Shown here in pieces: positions 1-9,498 of a stretch of DNA of 37,397 nucleotides. Location of the stretch: positions 1 to 37,397 of the forward strand of contig NZ_BLAY01000097.1 of the NCBI RefSeq assembly GCF_020521235.1, written 5' to 3'. Position 1 is the first letter of the stretch, and the number at the start of each line of letters is the position of its first letter. This DNA is from Microseira wollei NIES-4236 (lineage in GTDB: Bacteria > Cyanobacteriota > Cyanobacteriia > Cyanobacteriales > Aerosakkonemataceae). The notes beneath the pieces were generated by a model. That model had not been told where the DNA came from. It ran no database searches and was given only the letters and a program-made list of their open reading frames with translations. The position numbers and the translations under genes were made by a program.

Positions 1-166
1 GCTCAGCCTGGTAATTCAGGGGGGGTGTGCCCTGGTTCCCTGGCTCAGCCTGGGAACGGATTACACCAGGCTCAGCCTGGTAATTCAGGGGGGGTGTGCC
101 CTGGTTCCCTGGCTCAGCCTGGGAACGCATTACACCAGGCTCAGCCTGGTAATTCAGGGGGGGTGT
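1..166. repeat. 69-bp in-frame minisatellite, about 2.4 copies
   Basis: Copies start at 1, 70 and 139 (the last is partial). The period is 69 bp, a multiple of three, and one base differs between the first two copies (GGATTACACC versus GCATTACACC). Each unit holds two sub-copies of GGCTCAGCCTGG. Read in the frame of the overlapping minus-strand gene, the unit encodes 23 residues with two QAEPG motifs. The nucleotide core resembles the dispersed CCAGGCTGAGCCTGGGAACG repeat found between genes in many cyanobacteria, so this looks like an intergenic repeat that was captured and amplified inside a gene. The array may continue past the left edge. Confidence 0.9.
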
Positions 167-1708
167 TAATAGGAGGCTGGCGAATTCGCGATAAATTGGT
201 TCTACACTTTCTTGAAATTCAAACTGGATTTCTCGATTAATTGCTACTAAGTCGCTCCGCAAAGATTGCAGGCTCTCAAATGCTTTATCGTAAGCTGCGA
301 TCGCTCGCTTTATCTCCCCCTCTTGTTGCAAAATTCGACCCAGTTGCCAAGCCGCACGCGCCACAATATCATCGGCTGCAATTCCTTGCACAATTTGCAG
401 CACTTGCTCGGTTAAAACTTCGGCATCTTTCCACTGATCCTGAAGTTCGTACAGCTTTCCCACTTCAGTTAAAGCATACGCCTCGGCTCTGCGATCGCCC
501 AGTTCTTTTGCCTGCTTCACCCCGATTGCCAGAATCTGGGCAATATCTTGTTTGGGAATGGGTAATTGTCCCGGATTTTTGTGTGTGCCTGCCAGTTTAA
601 TCAAGCTTTCAGCGAAATTCACCCGCGCATAAATCGAGTCTCGACTTGGGGATAAATTAGCTAATTTCGCCTGGATTTGGGGGATGAGAGCGACGGCTGC
701 CTCCCTCTGTTGGTTGGCGATTAAAAGACTTAATTGATTGACTTGCGCCTGCACTTTTGTCAGGTCATCAGTTGCCAGTTGCGCGGCTTTTTCATAGTAC
801 GAAATTGCCACATCTTTTTTTTGCAACATTCTGGCAATATTCCCGATACTAAACAGCGTCACGCTCGTATCGGCTGGGGAATTCAGTTTATCGCTAATTT
901 CCCAACTTTTTTCTAATATTTGCTTGGCTCTCCTAAAATCGCCAATCGTTTGCAGCGTCATGCCCAAACTTCTCAAACTATCGGCTTTGAGCAGAGTATC
1001 GGGTTGCGCTTGCATCTGTGCATTCACTTCCTCTAACAAAGCTATGGCTCGCCGATACTGCCCCATAGCTTGCCAAGCCAGAGCTTGGTTCATTCTGCTG
1101 CCCAGTTTTCCGCTTTCATCTTCTGCACGGGCGTAGGCTGCTTCTGCTTCTTTCCAAGTCTCTAGCGCTGCTTCTGTTTCTCCCTTCGCCAGTTGCTGAA
1201 GTCCCCGCGCGTTCAGCGCTTGCGCCAAGATAAAATTACCCCTTGCCTCCAGTTTGTCAATCCCTTGCAACAAATTGATACTTTGAGCAATCGTCTTCTG
1301 CGCCTGCTGCCATTCGCCCAACTGGTGATAAGCTGACGCGAGATAGTTGAGACTTTGTGCTTGATTGAGGGTTTCCTGGCGTAAGCTATAACCTTGCGCC
1401 GCTTGTTCCCACAGGGTGGCGGCTTCCCGAAACTGTCCCGCCTCGTAGCGAGATTTTCCCTGTTGTAGCAACTGCGACGCCGCTAACTGCTGCTGTACTT
1501 GGCTGTTGCTTTGGTAAAACGTTGTTTTAGAAAGGAATCGTTCTCCTTGGCTCACCTGCTCACCTGCTAGTGCTGGCACGATCGTTGTCACCAACAACAC
1601 AGTCAGCACAAAGTAAACCGGCAAAGCGAAAGATGATTTCCAAAATACTTTCTTCCAGTTGCGCTTTGCTTTACTCTGCTTTTTACCAGGTTGGTGAAGG
1701 TTTGCCAT
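1..1708 (-). CDS. Exported TPR protein, 3'-truncated by window edge; probable TPR-CHAT protein
   Basis: The minus-strand frame is open from ATG at 1708 to the left edge, giving 569 codons without a stop. The N-terminus is basic (GKKQSKAKRNWKK), then a hydrophobic stretch ends at PALAG, a signal peptide or signal anchor at residues ~20-49. Residues ~70-500 are helical, TPR-like repeats (for example GKSRYEAGQFREAATLWEQA and AYHQLGEWQQAQKTIAQSIN). The segment SLQSLRSDLVAINREIQFEF followed by ESVEPIYREFASLLL is, from memory, what precedes the CHAT (caspase-like) domain in cyanobacterial TPR-CHAT proteins. The CHAT domain itself would lie outside the window, so that assignment is inference. At exactly this junction the frame runs into a 23-residue tandem repeat (see the minisatellite entry). 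The first gene to its right is a TpsA-like exoprotein on the same strand, 326 bases away, a neighbourhood common in filamentous cyanobacteria. Confidence 0.8.
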   Translation of the reverse strand, partial: MANLHQPGKKQSKAKRNWKKVFWKSSFALPVYFVLTVLLVTTIVPALAGEQVSQGERFLSKTTFYQSNSQVQQQLAASQLLQQGKSRYEAGQFREAATLWEQAAQGYSLRQETLNQAQSLNYLASAYHQLGEWQQAQKTIAQSINLLQGIDKLEARGNFILAQALNARGLQQLAKGETEAALETWKEAEAAYARAEDESGKLGSRMNQALAWQAMGQYRRAIALLEEVNAQMQAQPDTLLKADSLRSLGMTLQTIGDFRRAKQILEKSWEISDKLNSPADTSVTLFSIGNIARMLQKKDVAISYYEKAAQLATDDLTKVQAQVNQLSLLIANQQREAAVALIPQIQAKLANLSPSRDSIYARVNFAESLIKLAGTHKNPGQLPIPKQDIAQILAIGVKQAKELGDRRAEAYALTEVGKLYELQDQWKDAEVLTEQVLQIVQGIAADDIVARAAWQLGRILQQEGEIKRAIAAYDKAFESLQSLRSDLVAINREIQFEFQESVEPIYREFASLLLTPPLNYQAEPGVMRSQAEPGNQGTPPLNYQAEPGVIRSQAEPGNQGTPPLNYQAE

Positions 1709-2034
1709 AGGTTTAAATATCACCCCTTGCCATAACTTTCACAATTACCCCTTGGAGGGATTTTAGACGCGGGATGCCTCTGGGCTGTTTTAGAATCCCG
1801 TTAGTTATGGCTTAGGATCCAGACGTTCCAAAGGTTTGAGCGATTTAACGAACTCGATCTAAATCATAACTTTTATTCATTTTATCTCCTTAATTTTAAA
1901 TTTATTTTAATGCTTTTTCCTCATCGAGTTGTCTCACCCAAAAGGATATATTAATTTGGCTAAAAATGGAGCGTTCTAGCATTGATATAAACAGATGACC
2001 ATTTTTATTCAATTAAACTACATTTTGGCCAGAA
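1709..2034. other. Intergenic region, no gene seen
   Basis: This AT-rich spacer lies between two minus-strand genes, so it should hold the promoter of the TPR gene and the 3' end of the exoprotein gene. An imperfect inverted repeat GCCATAAC / GTTATGGC lies at about 1729 and 1805. No convincing promoter, terminator or RNA gene is seen. Confidence 0.4.
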
Positions 2035-5000
2035 TTATCGCATCTTTTGCAAATCGTTGCAATGAGGAAATTGAAACCCAGGACGCACAGTAGTGCCGTT
2101 GGGCAGGCGCGCCACCAATTCTACTTGGCCTTTTTCATTCACCACCCAGCCGGTGGCTTCGACTATTTGAACCCTGGACTGGGAAATGGAAGATTGGGGA
2201 TTTTGAGGGGAAGTATTTGCACGTTCGTTGGCAGAGGAAAAATCTCGCAGATCTTGCCAGACAGTCTGACTTCTAGCGACGGTAATAGCTGCGGTTGGAT
2301 TTTCTGGTAATCCTCCTCTTCCGGTAATGGTAAACGAATTGCCTTCTGCTGCGGCACAACCAACAATAATTTGGTCGCTTGGATCGCTGACTTGTGCGGG
2401 TAATGGCAGCAATCCGGAACCAGGATCGACTTCCGGGGTGTTCAGGGATACAGTGCCGGAAACACCAAACTGAGAACTAGCAGTAATATCGCTAAAAGGG
2501 GTGAGTTGTGGCTGAAATGCCAGACCAAAAATACTGGTAGCATTAATATCAACATTGCCACCCCGACCGAAGAAAGCATTGGCTGTAATATCGCTATTTT
2601 CTGGGGCAAAGGCAACAACAAATCTTGAGTCTATCCTAATATTGCCGCCATCGCCACCTGCAGCCTCATTCCCGGCGTTAGTTGAAATCCGACTTTCTCG
2701 ACGCAATACTAATAAATCTGACAACGCCAGGGAAATATTACCGCCGTCGGTACTAGCTGTTTCCGCAGAAATTTTGGCGTCATTGTTGAGAGTTAATCTG
2801 TTAGCTTGAACTTCGATATTGCCACCCCTACCGCTGCCTTTGCTATCGACTGAAATCGCCGCACTATCTCTAATTTCAATTTGTGCGTGATTGATGGAGA
2901 TATTGCCACCATTCCCTGTAGAACCTCGGGTTGTATTAGAAAATAAACCTGTATATGCGCCGGAGAGAAAGACTGATTCGCTGGCATTAATATTAATATT
3001 GCCAGCATTTCCTCCACTTTCGGTCACAGCTTCTAACTGTGCGCCGTTGGTGACTGATAAAGATGGGGTATTAATAGTTAGAGTACCGCCTTGCCCGCTT
3101 GCTCCCGCCAAAGTTCCCACAAATGCACCGCTGGGGAAAAAAGGCGCCCCCGGATTGCCATCGAAGGAAACTGATTCGGTTGCATTAATCAAAATACTGC
3201 CGGCATTACCTGAAGATACAGTGCTGGCACTAATACCAGCACCATTGCTGACAGAAAGTTGACCCGTCTTAATTTCTATGACATTACCTTGACCTTGCGA
3301 ACCAGGTAAAACTTCACTAACAATCGTAGTAGTAATCACCCTTGGTTCGGGACGATTGGGAGTGGGGAGCAAAATTGCCCCGTCAAGCGCAATCGATCTG
3401 GCTGCTTCAATATCAATTCTGCCTGCATTACCACGCCCCGCAGTAGTGCCTCTAATTTGCGCTCCCCCTGCCATTGAAAGAGAGCCAGTCTTAATTGTAA
3501 TCGTGCCAGCATTGCCAATACTATTAGGTCTGACATCGCTACTAAAACCGCTGAAAACTCCAGCTTCATTCGTACCTGTGAGGGTAATCGAATCTAAGAC
3601 AGAAACCGTCACATTGCCAGCATCGCCAATACCTCCTGTGAAGGAACGAACTTGACCGCCGTTAGTGGCAACATAGGTATTGGCATTAATCTCTACATCT
3701 CCAGCTTTACCGCCATTTGAGCTAAACGTTTCACTTCCTACCACAGATCGATCCAAGGAGATTGCATCAGCATTAATGATGACGTTGCCACCATTGCCAC
3801 CGCGAGTCACATTCGATAATATAGCTCCGTTTGCTTGCAAAGAATTGGCGGTAATAATTAGCCTTCCACCCGACCCTGGTGCGCCTCTACGCACATTACT
3901 TTGCACAAAATTACTCAAGGAAATAGTAGGTGCGTTTAGATTAACATCTCCCCCTTGACCTGCACCGTAGGTGGCACTTTCAATGAAGGAATCTGCTGCA
4001 GCAGCTGGGGCTTGAATAATTGCCGATTGACTCCTAAGAGTAATGTTTCCTCCAACTGTCCCGTAGGAAAAAATTTGAGATGAAGGGGGCATGAAAATAT
4101 CGCTCTTGGCGAGCAGGGTCATATCTCCACCCCTGCTAATATACCTGGGGGGAGAAGTAGAAAAATCTACCCCAGAAGTATCAAGAATGTTGGGGGTAAC
4201 AATCCTTCCTCGCGAGTCAATTACCACGTTCCCGCCTCCAGCAGCATCGACGTTGGCAATCACACGGTTAACGGTAATGTCACCGGATAAAGCGGGATTG
4301 GGTTGATACTGATTGGTTAAAAAAACCAGTCCGCCAGGAGCGATAATTCTATTGATGGTTATATTGGCACTGGTTGCCGTTCCATTCGCGTTAGGAGGAG
4401 CAGAAAAACCCGTTGTCTCCCCTGTAATTCCAGGTGGATTGAAATTAGTTGTTCCGGCTCTGATATCAACAGTTGGTTCAAGATTGCCATTAATATAAAC
4501 TGTTGTTACTCCATCAGAAAGAGTAACTGTTTCATCGAGCAATTTGGTAAAAGCTGTTCCTGTAATTTGAATCGTGTCAATATTTACACTTCCCCCCGCA
4601 AAAATATGGAGGGAAGCGCCTGTATAACTATTAAAACTAACGTCACCACTGGCGCGAATAATTGGGTCGTCGTCACTGGATAAATCTCCTCGATTGCCAT
4701 TTATATTTTCGAGGTTAAAATTGCCGCCACTGTAGAAATGGGCGTTCGCACCGATAGGATTGGCGGAACGGAACGTCATATTTTGTCCGGAAAAGAAGCC
4801 GCTGGCGGGATGATTTAAGGCAAAGATGTCTATCTTATTCCCTTGGACTAATAATTGCTGTCCGGCGGCGGCAATGAAAGCATCGCTAATGCTGTCTCGC
4901 ACCCTGAGATTATTAGCAGCTTGTAGGGTTAAGTTACCGCCTGCTTGTAACTGGCCTTGTAAGTCAAGATTGTTACCGACTAAAGTTAAGTTTTGCTGTG

Positions 5001-5571
5001 CGGACAAGTTGCCGGAGTTAGCGATCGCACCAGAGTCGGGCAACCAATCCCCTAACCCCGGACGCAGATTGACCGTCAGCAGGGGAGGCGATCCGGGATT
5101 GTCCGTACCGAACTGATAACCATTCTCCAGCACCAGGTTTCTGGCGGTGCTGGCGAAAAAAGAACCTGGGATATCGAGTCGGGCATTTTTACCAAAGATA
5201 ATGCCGTTGGGATTAATCAAGTATAAATTGGCACGACCCAGCACTCCCAAAGTACCAAGAATTTGAGAAGCTTGATTTCCCGTAACTCGTCCCAGGATAT
5301 TCTCAATTCCAGCAGGGTTGGCAAAATAGACACGTTGCAGATTACCGACGTTGAAATCTTGGAAACTGTGGAATAGATTGCTACCCCGAATTGCCCCTCC
5401 ATCAATGCGATCGCTCAAACCATCTGGATGGAAAACATTCGGGGTAACGATCGAACGTTCGACGCCCAAACTGTTGTCTGGGATAATCTGTGCCAGGGTA
5501 GTTGTGGATAAGCTTAGGGTATAAGCGATCGCGCCACAACTTGCTAAGATTCCAATCCGGTAAAGCACCAT
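2035..5571 (-). CDS. TpsA-like exoprotein with filamentous haemagglutinin N-terminal domain (1)
   Basis: The protein is about 1,178 residues from ATG 5571; a TTG seven codons earlier (5592) is the only upstream alternative. The N-terminus VLYRIGILASCGAIAYTLSL ending TTTLAQ is a signal peptide. Residues ~30-170 are the haemagglutination activity domain of type Vb secreted proteins, with FHSFQDFNVG, VYFANP, RVTGNQASQI, LINPNGIIFG and GSFFAST. Most of the rest is repeats rich in GN(A/V)GNI-type strands, as in a right-handed beta-helix. The C-terminus has the tail shared with the three paralogues in this window: VGCAAAEGNSFTITGRGGLPE, a W-Q-D-L-R-D segment, VEATGWVVNEKGQVELVA and CNDL. From family knowledge it would pass the outer membrane through an FhaC/TpsB transporter, which is not in the window. 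It is an adhesin or surface protein; its ligand is unknown. Confidence 0.85.
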   Translation of the reverse strand: MVLYRIGILASCGAIAYTLSLSTTTLAQIIPDNSLGVERSIVTPNVFHPDGLSDRIDGGAIRGSNLFHSFQDFNVGNLQRVYFANPAGIENILGRVTGNQASQILGTLGVLGRANLYLINPNGIIFGKNARLDIPGSFFASTARNLVLENGYQFGTDNPGSPPLLTVNLRPGLGDWLPDSGAIANSGNLSAQQNLTLVGNNLDLQGQLQAGGNLTLQAANNLRVRDSISDAFIAAAGQQLLVQGNKIDIFALNHPASGFFSGQNMTFRSANPIGANAHFYSGGNFNLENINGNRGDLSSDDDPIIRASGDVSFNSYTGASLHIFAGGSVNIDTIQITGTAFTKLLDETVTLSDGVTTVYINGNLEPTVDIRAGTTNFNPPGITGETTGFSAPPNANGTATSANITINRIIAPGGLVFLTNQYQPNPALSGDITVNRVIANVDAAGGGNVVIDSRGRIVTPNILDTSGVDFSTSPPRYISRGGDMTLLAKSDIFMPPSSQIFSYGTVGGNITLRSQSAIIQAPAAAADSFIESATYGAGQGGDVNLNAPTISLSNFVQSNVRRGAPGSGGRLIITANSLQANGAILSNVTRGGNGGNVIINADAISLDRSVVGSETFSSNGGKAGDVEINANTYVATNGGQVRSFTGGIGDAGNVTVSVLDSITLTGTNEAGVFSGFSSDVRPNSIGNAGTITIKTGSLSMAGGAQIRGTTAGRGNAGRIDIEAARSIALDGAILLPTPNRPEPRVITTTIVSEVLPGSQGQGNVIEIKTGQLSVSNGAGISASTVSSGNAGSILINATESVSFDGNPGAPFFPSGAFVGTLAGASGQGGTLTINTPSLSVTNGAQLEAVTESGGNAGNININASESVFLSGAYTGLFSNTTRGSTGNGGNISINHAQIEIRDSAAISVDSKGSGRGGNIEVQANRLTLNNDAKISAETASTDGGNISLALSDLLVLRRESRISTNAGNEAAGGDGGNIRIDSRFVVAFAPENSDITANAFFGRGGNVDINATSIFGLAFQPQLTPFSDITASSQFGVSGTVSLNTPEVDPGSGLLPLPAQVSDPSDQIIVGCAAAEGNSFTITGRGGLPENPTAAITVARSQTVWQDLRDFSSANERANTSPQNPQSSISQSRVQIVEATGWVVNEKGQVELVARLPNGTTVRPGFQFPHCNDLQKMR

Positions 5572-5609
5572 ATATTTGCCGAAGCGAAACAAAACATCTC
5601 TATCAGGCC

Positions 5610-5624
5610 AGAAACCCGGTTTCT
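5610..5624. repeat. AGAAACCGGGTTTCT-family palindrome
   Basis: The palindrome AGAAACCCGGTTTCT sits in the 193-bp spacer between two minus-strand genes and is followed by ATGAAAAATCGTTGG, a block that recurs at about 32204. Further copies lie at 8640-8762, 14336-14350, 18473-18507 and 32189-32203, always outside intact genes. Confidence 0.75.
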
Positions 5625-5764
5625 ATGAAAAATCGTTGGGAAAGGAAACCAGAGATCCAGGTCGAAACCGGGAAGCAAGCGCGTAAGTCCTGTATATGTA
5701 GGGTGGGTTAGCCAGCAGAGTACGGCACCATCTACCATACCCAGTGTCGTTGCGTAAGACCTGT

Positions 5765-8587
5765 CTATAAAACCACGGCAGCCATATTGACAGTAGTGAC
5801 TCCTGTTAGGGAGATTGTACCACCATTTAAAGAAGTTAAATCCAGCTTCAGACTACCACCAATCAAATCGGCGAGGTTATCGATGGCATTGATAATACCA
5901 TCACCATTACTATCCAAAGCACTGCTGCTGATGTTAAGTTGGCTGAGAGCGATTTTGTCTTGACTGATAAAATCGGTAATGATATCGTTACCAAAATCGG
6001 CGCCAAAGACAAAGGTATCGTTTCCAGATCCACCCGTTAAATTATCATCACCCCTGCCGCCGATTAAGGTATCCTGAGCTAGACCGCCGTCAATCGTATC
6101 ATTGCCACCCAATCCAGACAAAACATCGCTGCCATTGAATCCGTCAATTTTGTCAGCAAAGCGAGTACCAGTAATTTGATCTCCCGCATTATCACCCCGC
6201 AGGTTAAAAGCGGGAGTAGTGCTAGATAGCACAAACTTTGGCAGTGAAAAATCAACATCAGCAGCACCGTTTCCCGATACAAAAGTCACTTGAGAAACAT
6301 TACTATTGACGGTGATATGTTTAACTGACCAATTGCCATCAAAGTCAAAACCGCCAAGTTCTCGCAATCTCGTTTGAACTAAACCATTTCCACTCGAATC
6401 TTGAATCGTCACGTTTACCCCAGTGGGATTGGCAAAATTAAACGAGTCTAAGGCAGCTTGCAAATCGGCAAATGACCCCAGTGGATTGCCGTTACTATCG
6501 GTGACAGCTGCCCCTGTATCCGTCACTAATATATTGACAAAACTGGTTACAATTGGGGAAAACTCACCGCCTTCAAAGGTCAGATTTTGTGTCTCAGTGC
6601 CGTTATTAAACGCAAACGAACCCCCAGAATAACTTTCACGCCGATAAACGCCGCTTTCAATAAAATCAGTCAGCGCCTCAATCACTGCTTGTTCATCTTG
6701 CGTGTTAGACAGATTTCCATCAGCTGACAGATTCATCCAAGTCGCCAGAGCGGCTAAATATGCTGGATCGTTGATTTTCGCCCACTCCCCAAAAAATCCA
6801 GCCACACCAGTCTGACCAGGTTGTAAAAATTCCGAATTATTATAGTATGGATATCCGGAAGTTCCACCGCCACCATCTGGGTCTGGATTCAGGAAAAACG
6901 AAGGGTTAGAACTGTTCGGGTTGTTTAAATTTTCAACCGAAAAAACTTTGAATTGCTGTCCGTTATTTAACAACCCTTGAATTGCATAGGTAGAGACATC
7001 TAATCGGGCATTGGCTGTAATCGCTCCAGGGGTAATAATTTGTTGATTTACGGAAACGACTTCGGCATCGCTTGTAATATTTAGAAAGCCGAAATTCGCT
7101 CTCCCTTCCTTCGCATTCTTTTGGACATTGTAATTTAGGAAAAGCGTTGCATCAAAAGTTGTTTCATAATATTCGGGAAGGTGGGTATTCAAATTACCAG
7201 TGCCAGGACTTTCAGTTCCTAGCGTGCCGGTAAAATTAATCGGTGTAATGTAATCGTCACTGACTTTAGCATTGACAGTAATCGTCTTCGATGCGCCAGG
7301 GGCAATGCTGTTAAACTTCACCTCAACCGTTTGAGGATTGCCATCTCCGCCACCAGAAGTATCCAAGTTAATGCCACCATCAAGACCGAGACTTTGCACG
7401 GTTAATCCTACTGGCAATACCTGAGTCAGATCGTCTTTAATTTTGACATCTGTAGCGTTAGTAACACCATTGTTGGTGACTTTAATCTCGAAGGAAACAT
7501 TATCGCCAGGAAGTGCCAGAAACTGTTCCGGCGTTCCATTGCCATCTCCATCGACTTCTTGAGTAACGCTGGTAAATTTTTTGGTTAAATCCAGCTTCAC
7601 CACAGGAGCAAGGAGACTGGTATAGTCATCTTCTGTGGGGTCGTTATTATTGACGGCTGAATCTGGATCGAATTGTTTGGCAGCAACGATTTCTGCGACG
7701 TTGGTGTAGGCGGAAGCGCTGGCTACATTCAGAATTGTACCCGTAAGGGTTAGAGTTGCATTACTTCCCGATGCTACAGTGCCAACATCCCAAATACCAG
7801 TCTGACTGTTATAAGTCCCAAAGCTAGATGTGGCATTGGTAAAGTTAATCCCAGAAGGCAGTAAATCTTTAACTTTTACACCCGTTGCATTGGCTGGCCC
7901 GCTGTTATTTAATGTGATGGTGAATGTAACCGGATTACCCACAGTCAAGGCAGTGTTGGATACTGCTTGAGTTAGGGACAAATCGGCTAAAGGACCCAAA
8001 GCAGTTGTGGTAGCGTAGGAGAATTCCTCAAAACCCGACTCGGCATTCTGAAACTCTGCATAGGTGTAGATATACGGATTGCCTGTAAATGCACTTCCGG
8101 GTAAATACACAAGCACATCGCCCACGCCACTCCCTGAATTGAGACTGGCATCTAATAGCACTGTCCCATTTAAGTTAATGACTGGATTTAAACCACCCAA
8201 CTGACCTGTAGTTGAGTTGTAACCTGTGAGATTGGCATTTGGTGACTGAAATACTTGTAATTTGCTTAAGGCAATTTGAGGATTGCTATTGCTTTCGTTC
8301 AGGTCAATGCGAAACTCGTAGTAGGTAGTATTGTCAACGGTAATGGTAGGCAAATCGCTCAGAAGAATTGCCTTTGTACCCTGCTTCTGCGTGTCGAATT
8401 GCTTCGTTCCGTTTGTGTTGTAGCCTCTTTCGAGAGTGCTGCCTTGTCCTGATCTGAGACGTAGAAAAGAAGTGGTCGCGCCACTTCCTCCAGGATAATT
8501 TGTCAAAGAAAATAGGACAGTGTTTCCTAATGAGTCTTGCAGCGATCCGTTACTTTGCAAGCTGGGGTTTGTCAAATCTAGTGTCAT
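5765..8587 (-). CDS. DUF11 / RTX calcium-binding repeat protein, type I secretion substrate
   Basis: 940 residues, no signal peptide, starting MTLDLTNPSLQ at ATG 8587. Residues ~200-300 and ~335-450 are two DUF11 domains (Ig-like), seen as ADLSLTQAVSN..TVGNPVTFTITLNNSGPAN and PGDNVSFEIKVTNNGVTNATDVKIKD. Residues ~800-870 hold RTX glycine/aspartate nonapeptides (GLGGNDTIDGG, GGRGDDNLTGGSGNDTFVFG), followed by FGNDIITDF and an EF-hand-like DSNGDGIINAID. The hydrophobic C-terminus (VTTVNMAAVVL) fits an uncleaved type I secretion signal. From family knowledge, Ca2+ binding outside the cell folds such repeats after ABC/HlyD/TolC export; no exporter is encoded nearby. The middle part (~450-780) is not recognised. 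The extracellular role is probably structural or adhesive. No clear Shine-Dalgarno sequence precedes the start. Confidence 0.82.
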   Translation of the reverse strand: MTLDLTNPSLQSNGSLQDSLGNTVLFSLTNYPGGSGATTSFLRLRSGQGSTLERGYNTNGTKQFDTQKQGTKAILLSDLPTITVDNTTYYEFRIDLNESNSNPQIALSKLQVFQSPNANLTGYNSTTGQLGGLNPVINLNGTVLLDASLNSGSGVGDVLVYLPGSAFTGNPYIYTYAEFQNAESGFEEFSYATTTALGPLADLSLTQAVSNTALTVGNPVTFTITLNNSGPANATGVKVKDLLPSGINFTNATSSFGTYNSQTGIWDVGTVASGSNATLTLTGTILNVASASAYTNVAEIVAAKQFDPDSAVNNNDPTEDDYTSLLAPVVKLDLTKKFTSVTQEVDGDGNGTPEQFLALPGDNVSFEIKVTNNGVTNATDVKIKDDLTQVLPVGLTVQSLGLDGGINLDTSGGGDGNPQTVEVKFNSIAPGASKTITVNAKVSDDYITPINFTGTLGTESPGTGNLNTHLPEYYETTFDATLFLNYNVQKNAKEGRANFGFLNITSDAEVVSVNQQIITPGAITANARLDVSTYAIQGLLNNGQQFKVFSVENLNNPNSSNPSFFLNPDPDGGGGTSGYPYYNNSEFLQPGQTGVAGFFGEWAKINDPAYLAALATWMNLSADGNLSNTQDEQAVIEALTDFIESGVYRRESYSGGSFAFNNGTETQNLTFEGGEFSPIVTSFVNILVTDTGAAVTDSNGNPLGSFADLQAALDSFNFANPTGVNVTIQDSSGNGLVQTRLRELGGFDFDGNWSVKHITVNSNVSQVTFVSGNGAADVDFSLPKFVLSSTTPAFNLRGDNAGDQITGTRFADKIDGFNGSDVLSGLGGNDTIDGGLAQDTLIGGRGDDNLTGGSGNDTFVFGADFGNDIITDFISQDKIALSQLNISSSALDSNGDGIINAIDNLADLIGGSLKLDLTSLNGGTISLTGVTTVNMAAVVL

Positions 8588-8637
8588 GATTGTACCGATT
8601 ATCTGCGATGGAGTTTATCTGAGGATTCTAGAAACCG

Positions 8638-8765
8638 TAGAAACCGGGTTTCTTGCTGCGAACGCGAGTGCTAGGGGTGTGCATATCTCTAGTTCCCAAG
8701 CGACAATTTTTCAGATAAACCCGGTTTCTTGCTGCGATCTCTTTCAGAGAAACCCGGTTTCTTTC
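8638..8765. repeat. Cluster of AGAAACCGGGTTTCT-family copies
   Basis: Three near copies: GAAACCGGGTTTCTTGCTGCGA at about 8640, AAACCCGGTTTCTTGCTGCGAT at about 8717 in the same orientation, and GAGAAACCCGGTTTCTTTCC at about 8747. Because the core is palindromic the copies could pair with one another in single-stranded nucleic acid. It lies directly upstream of the RTX gene start. Confidence 0.7.
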
Positions 8766-9180
8766 CTGTTTATCTGAAACTAGATGCACCCGATGAATCC
8801 TTTCTATCTGTTGGCGATCGATCCCACAAATCTTCTCAGTTTCGGCTCACCAGGGATAACTACCCAAACGGACGAAACAAGCTTGAATTCCGCGCCTAAC
8901 AGGTCTTTCAGTAATTCTCCTTATACTTTATTAATTTAACACCAGCTAAGCCCGATCGTATATGAAGATTTGATGAACTTCAATAAAGTTTTGGTGCGAT
9001 TGTCCCTATCCTTCAAGTAATTTATTTTAATTCAGCAACAATTTTTTTTGGCTTATGCTTAAATAAGCCAAAAGGACAGTCAATAGATGAGATGAGAGCA
9101 GAAATGCAAGAGGTTAAGTCGCCATAATTGAAACAATTATCTGTAAGTAACGCAAGTTGCTAGGTAATAGGTTGTGACAT

Positions 9181-9220
9181 TGGTCATTGGTAATTGGTAA
9201 TTGGTAATTGGATTAATTGG
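9181..9220. repeat. Heptanucleotide tandem repeat (TGGTAAT)
   Basis: TGGTAAT is repeated three times, with degenerate copies on each side. Such 7-bp tandem repeats (STRR) are known from filamentous cyanobacteria. Related heptamers occur at 11526-11560, about 18300-18345 and about 31058-31075. Confidence 0.7.
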
Positions 9221-9255
9221 CAGTAGGGGCTACTTTAACGAGGCCATCACCAAAG

Positions 9256-9381
9256 TTTCGACCATGCTCTCTTTCCTGGCTCAACAATTTTTCACAGAAA
9301 CAAAGGTGATTTGATCAGAAACCGGATTTCGACCATGCTCTCTTTCCTGGAGCAACAATTTTTCACAGAAACAAAGGTGAT
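9256..9381. repeat. 55-bp direct repeat, two copies 71 bp apart
   Basis: Copies run 9256-9310 and 9327-9381. Both begin TTTCGACCATGCTCTCTTTC, end in CACAGAAACAAAGGTGAT and differ by about two bases (CTGGCTC versus CTGGAGC). The ending AAACAAAGGTGAT also occurs at about 14361 and, inverted, near 18452, each time beside an AGAAACCGGGTTTCT palindrome, so this is part of a dispersed composite repeat. Confidence 0.8.
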
Positions 9382-9498
9382 GGCATGCTTGCAAGTCATC
9401 AACCCGGTTTCAGAGTTAAATTCTCGCTGTCAAACCCACGATTTTTCACAGAAACCGGGTTGATTTGCCAAGGGATGTAACTAGCAACTTGAGTTAAG

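Noticed and set aside
1-166. CRISPR-like array at the left edge
   Set aside because: The repeats are directly adjacent with no unique spacers, and they are in frame with a long coding region; this is a minisatellite.
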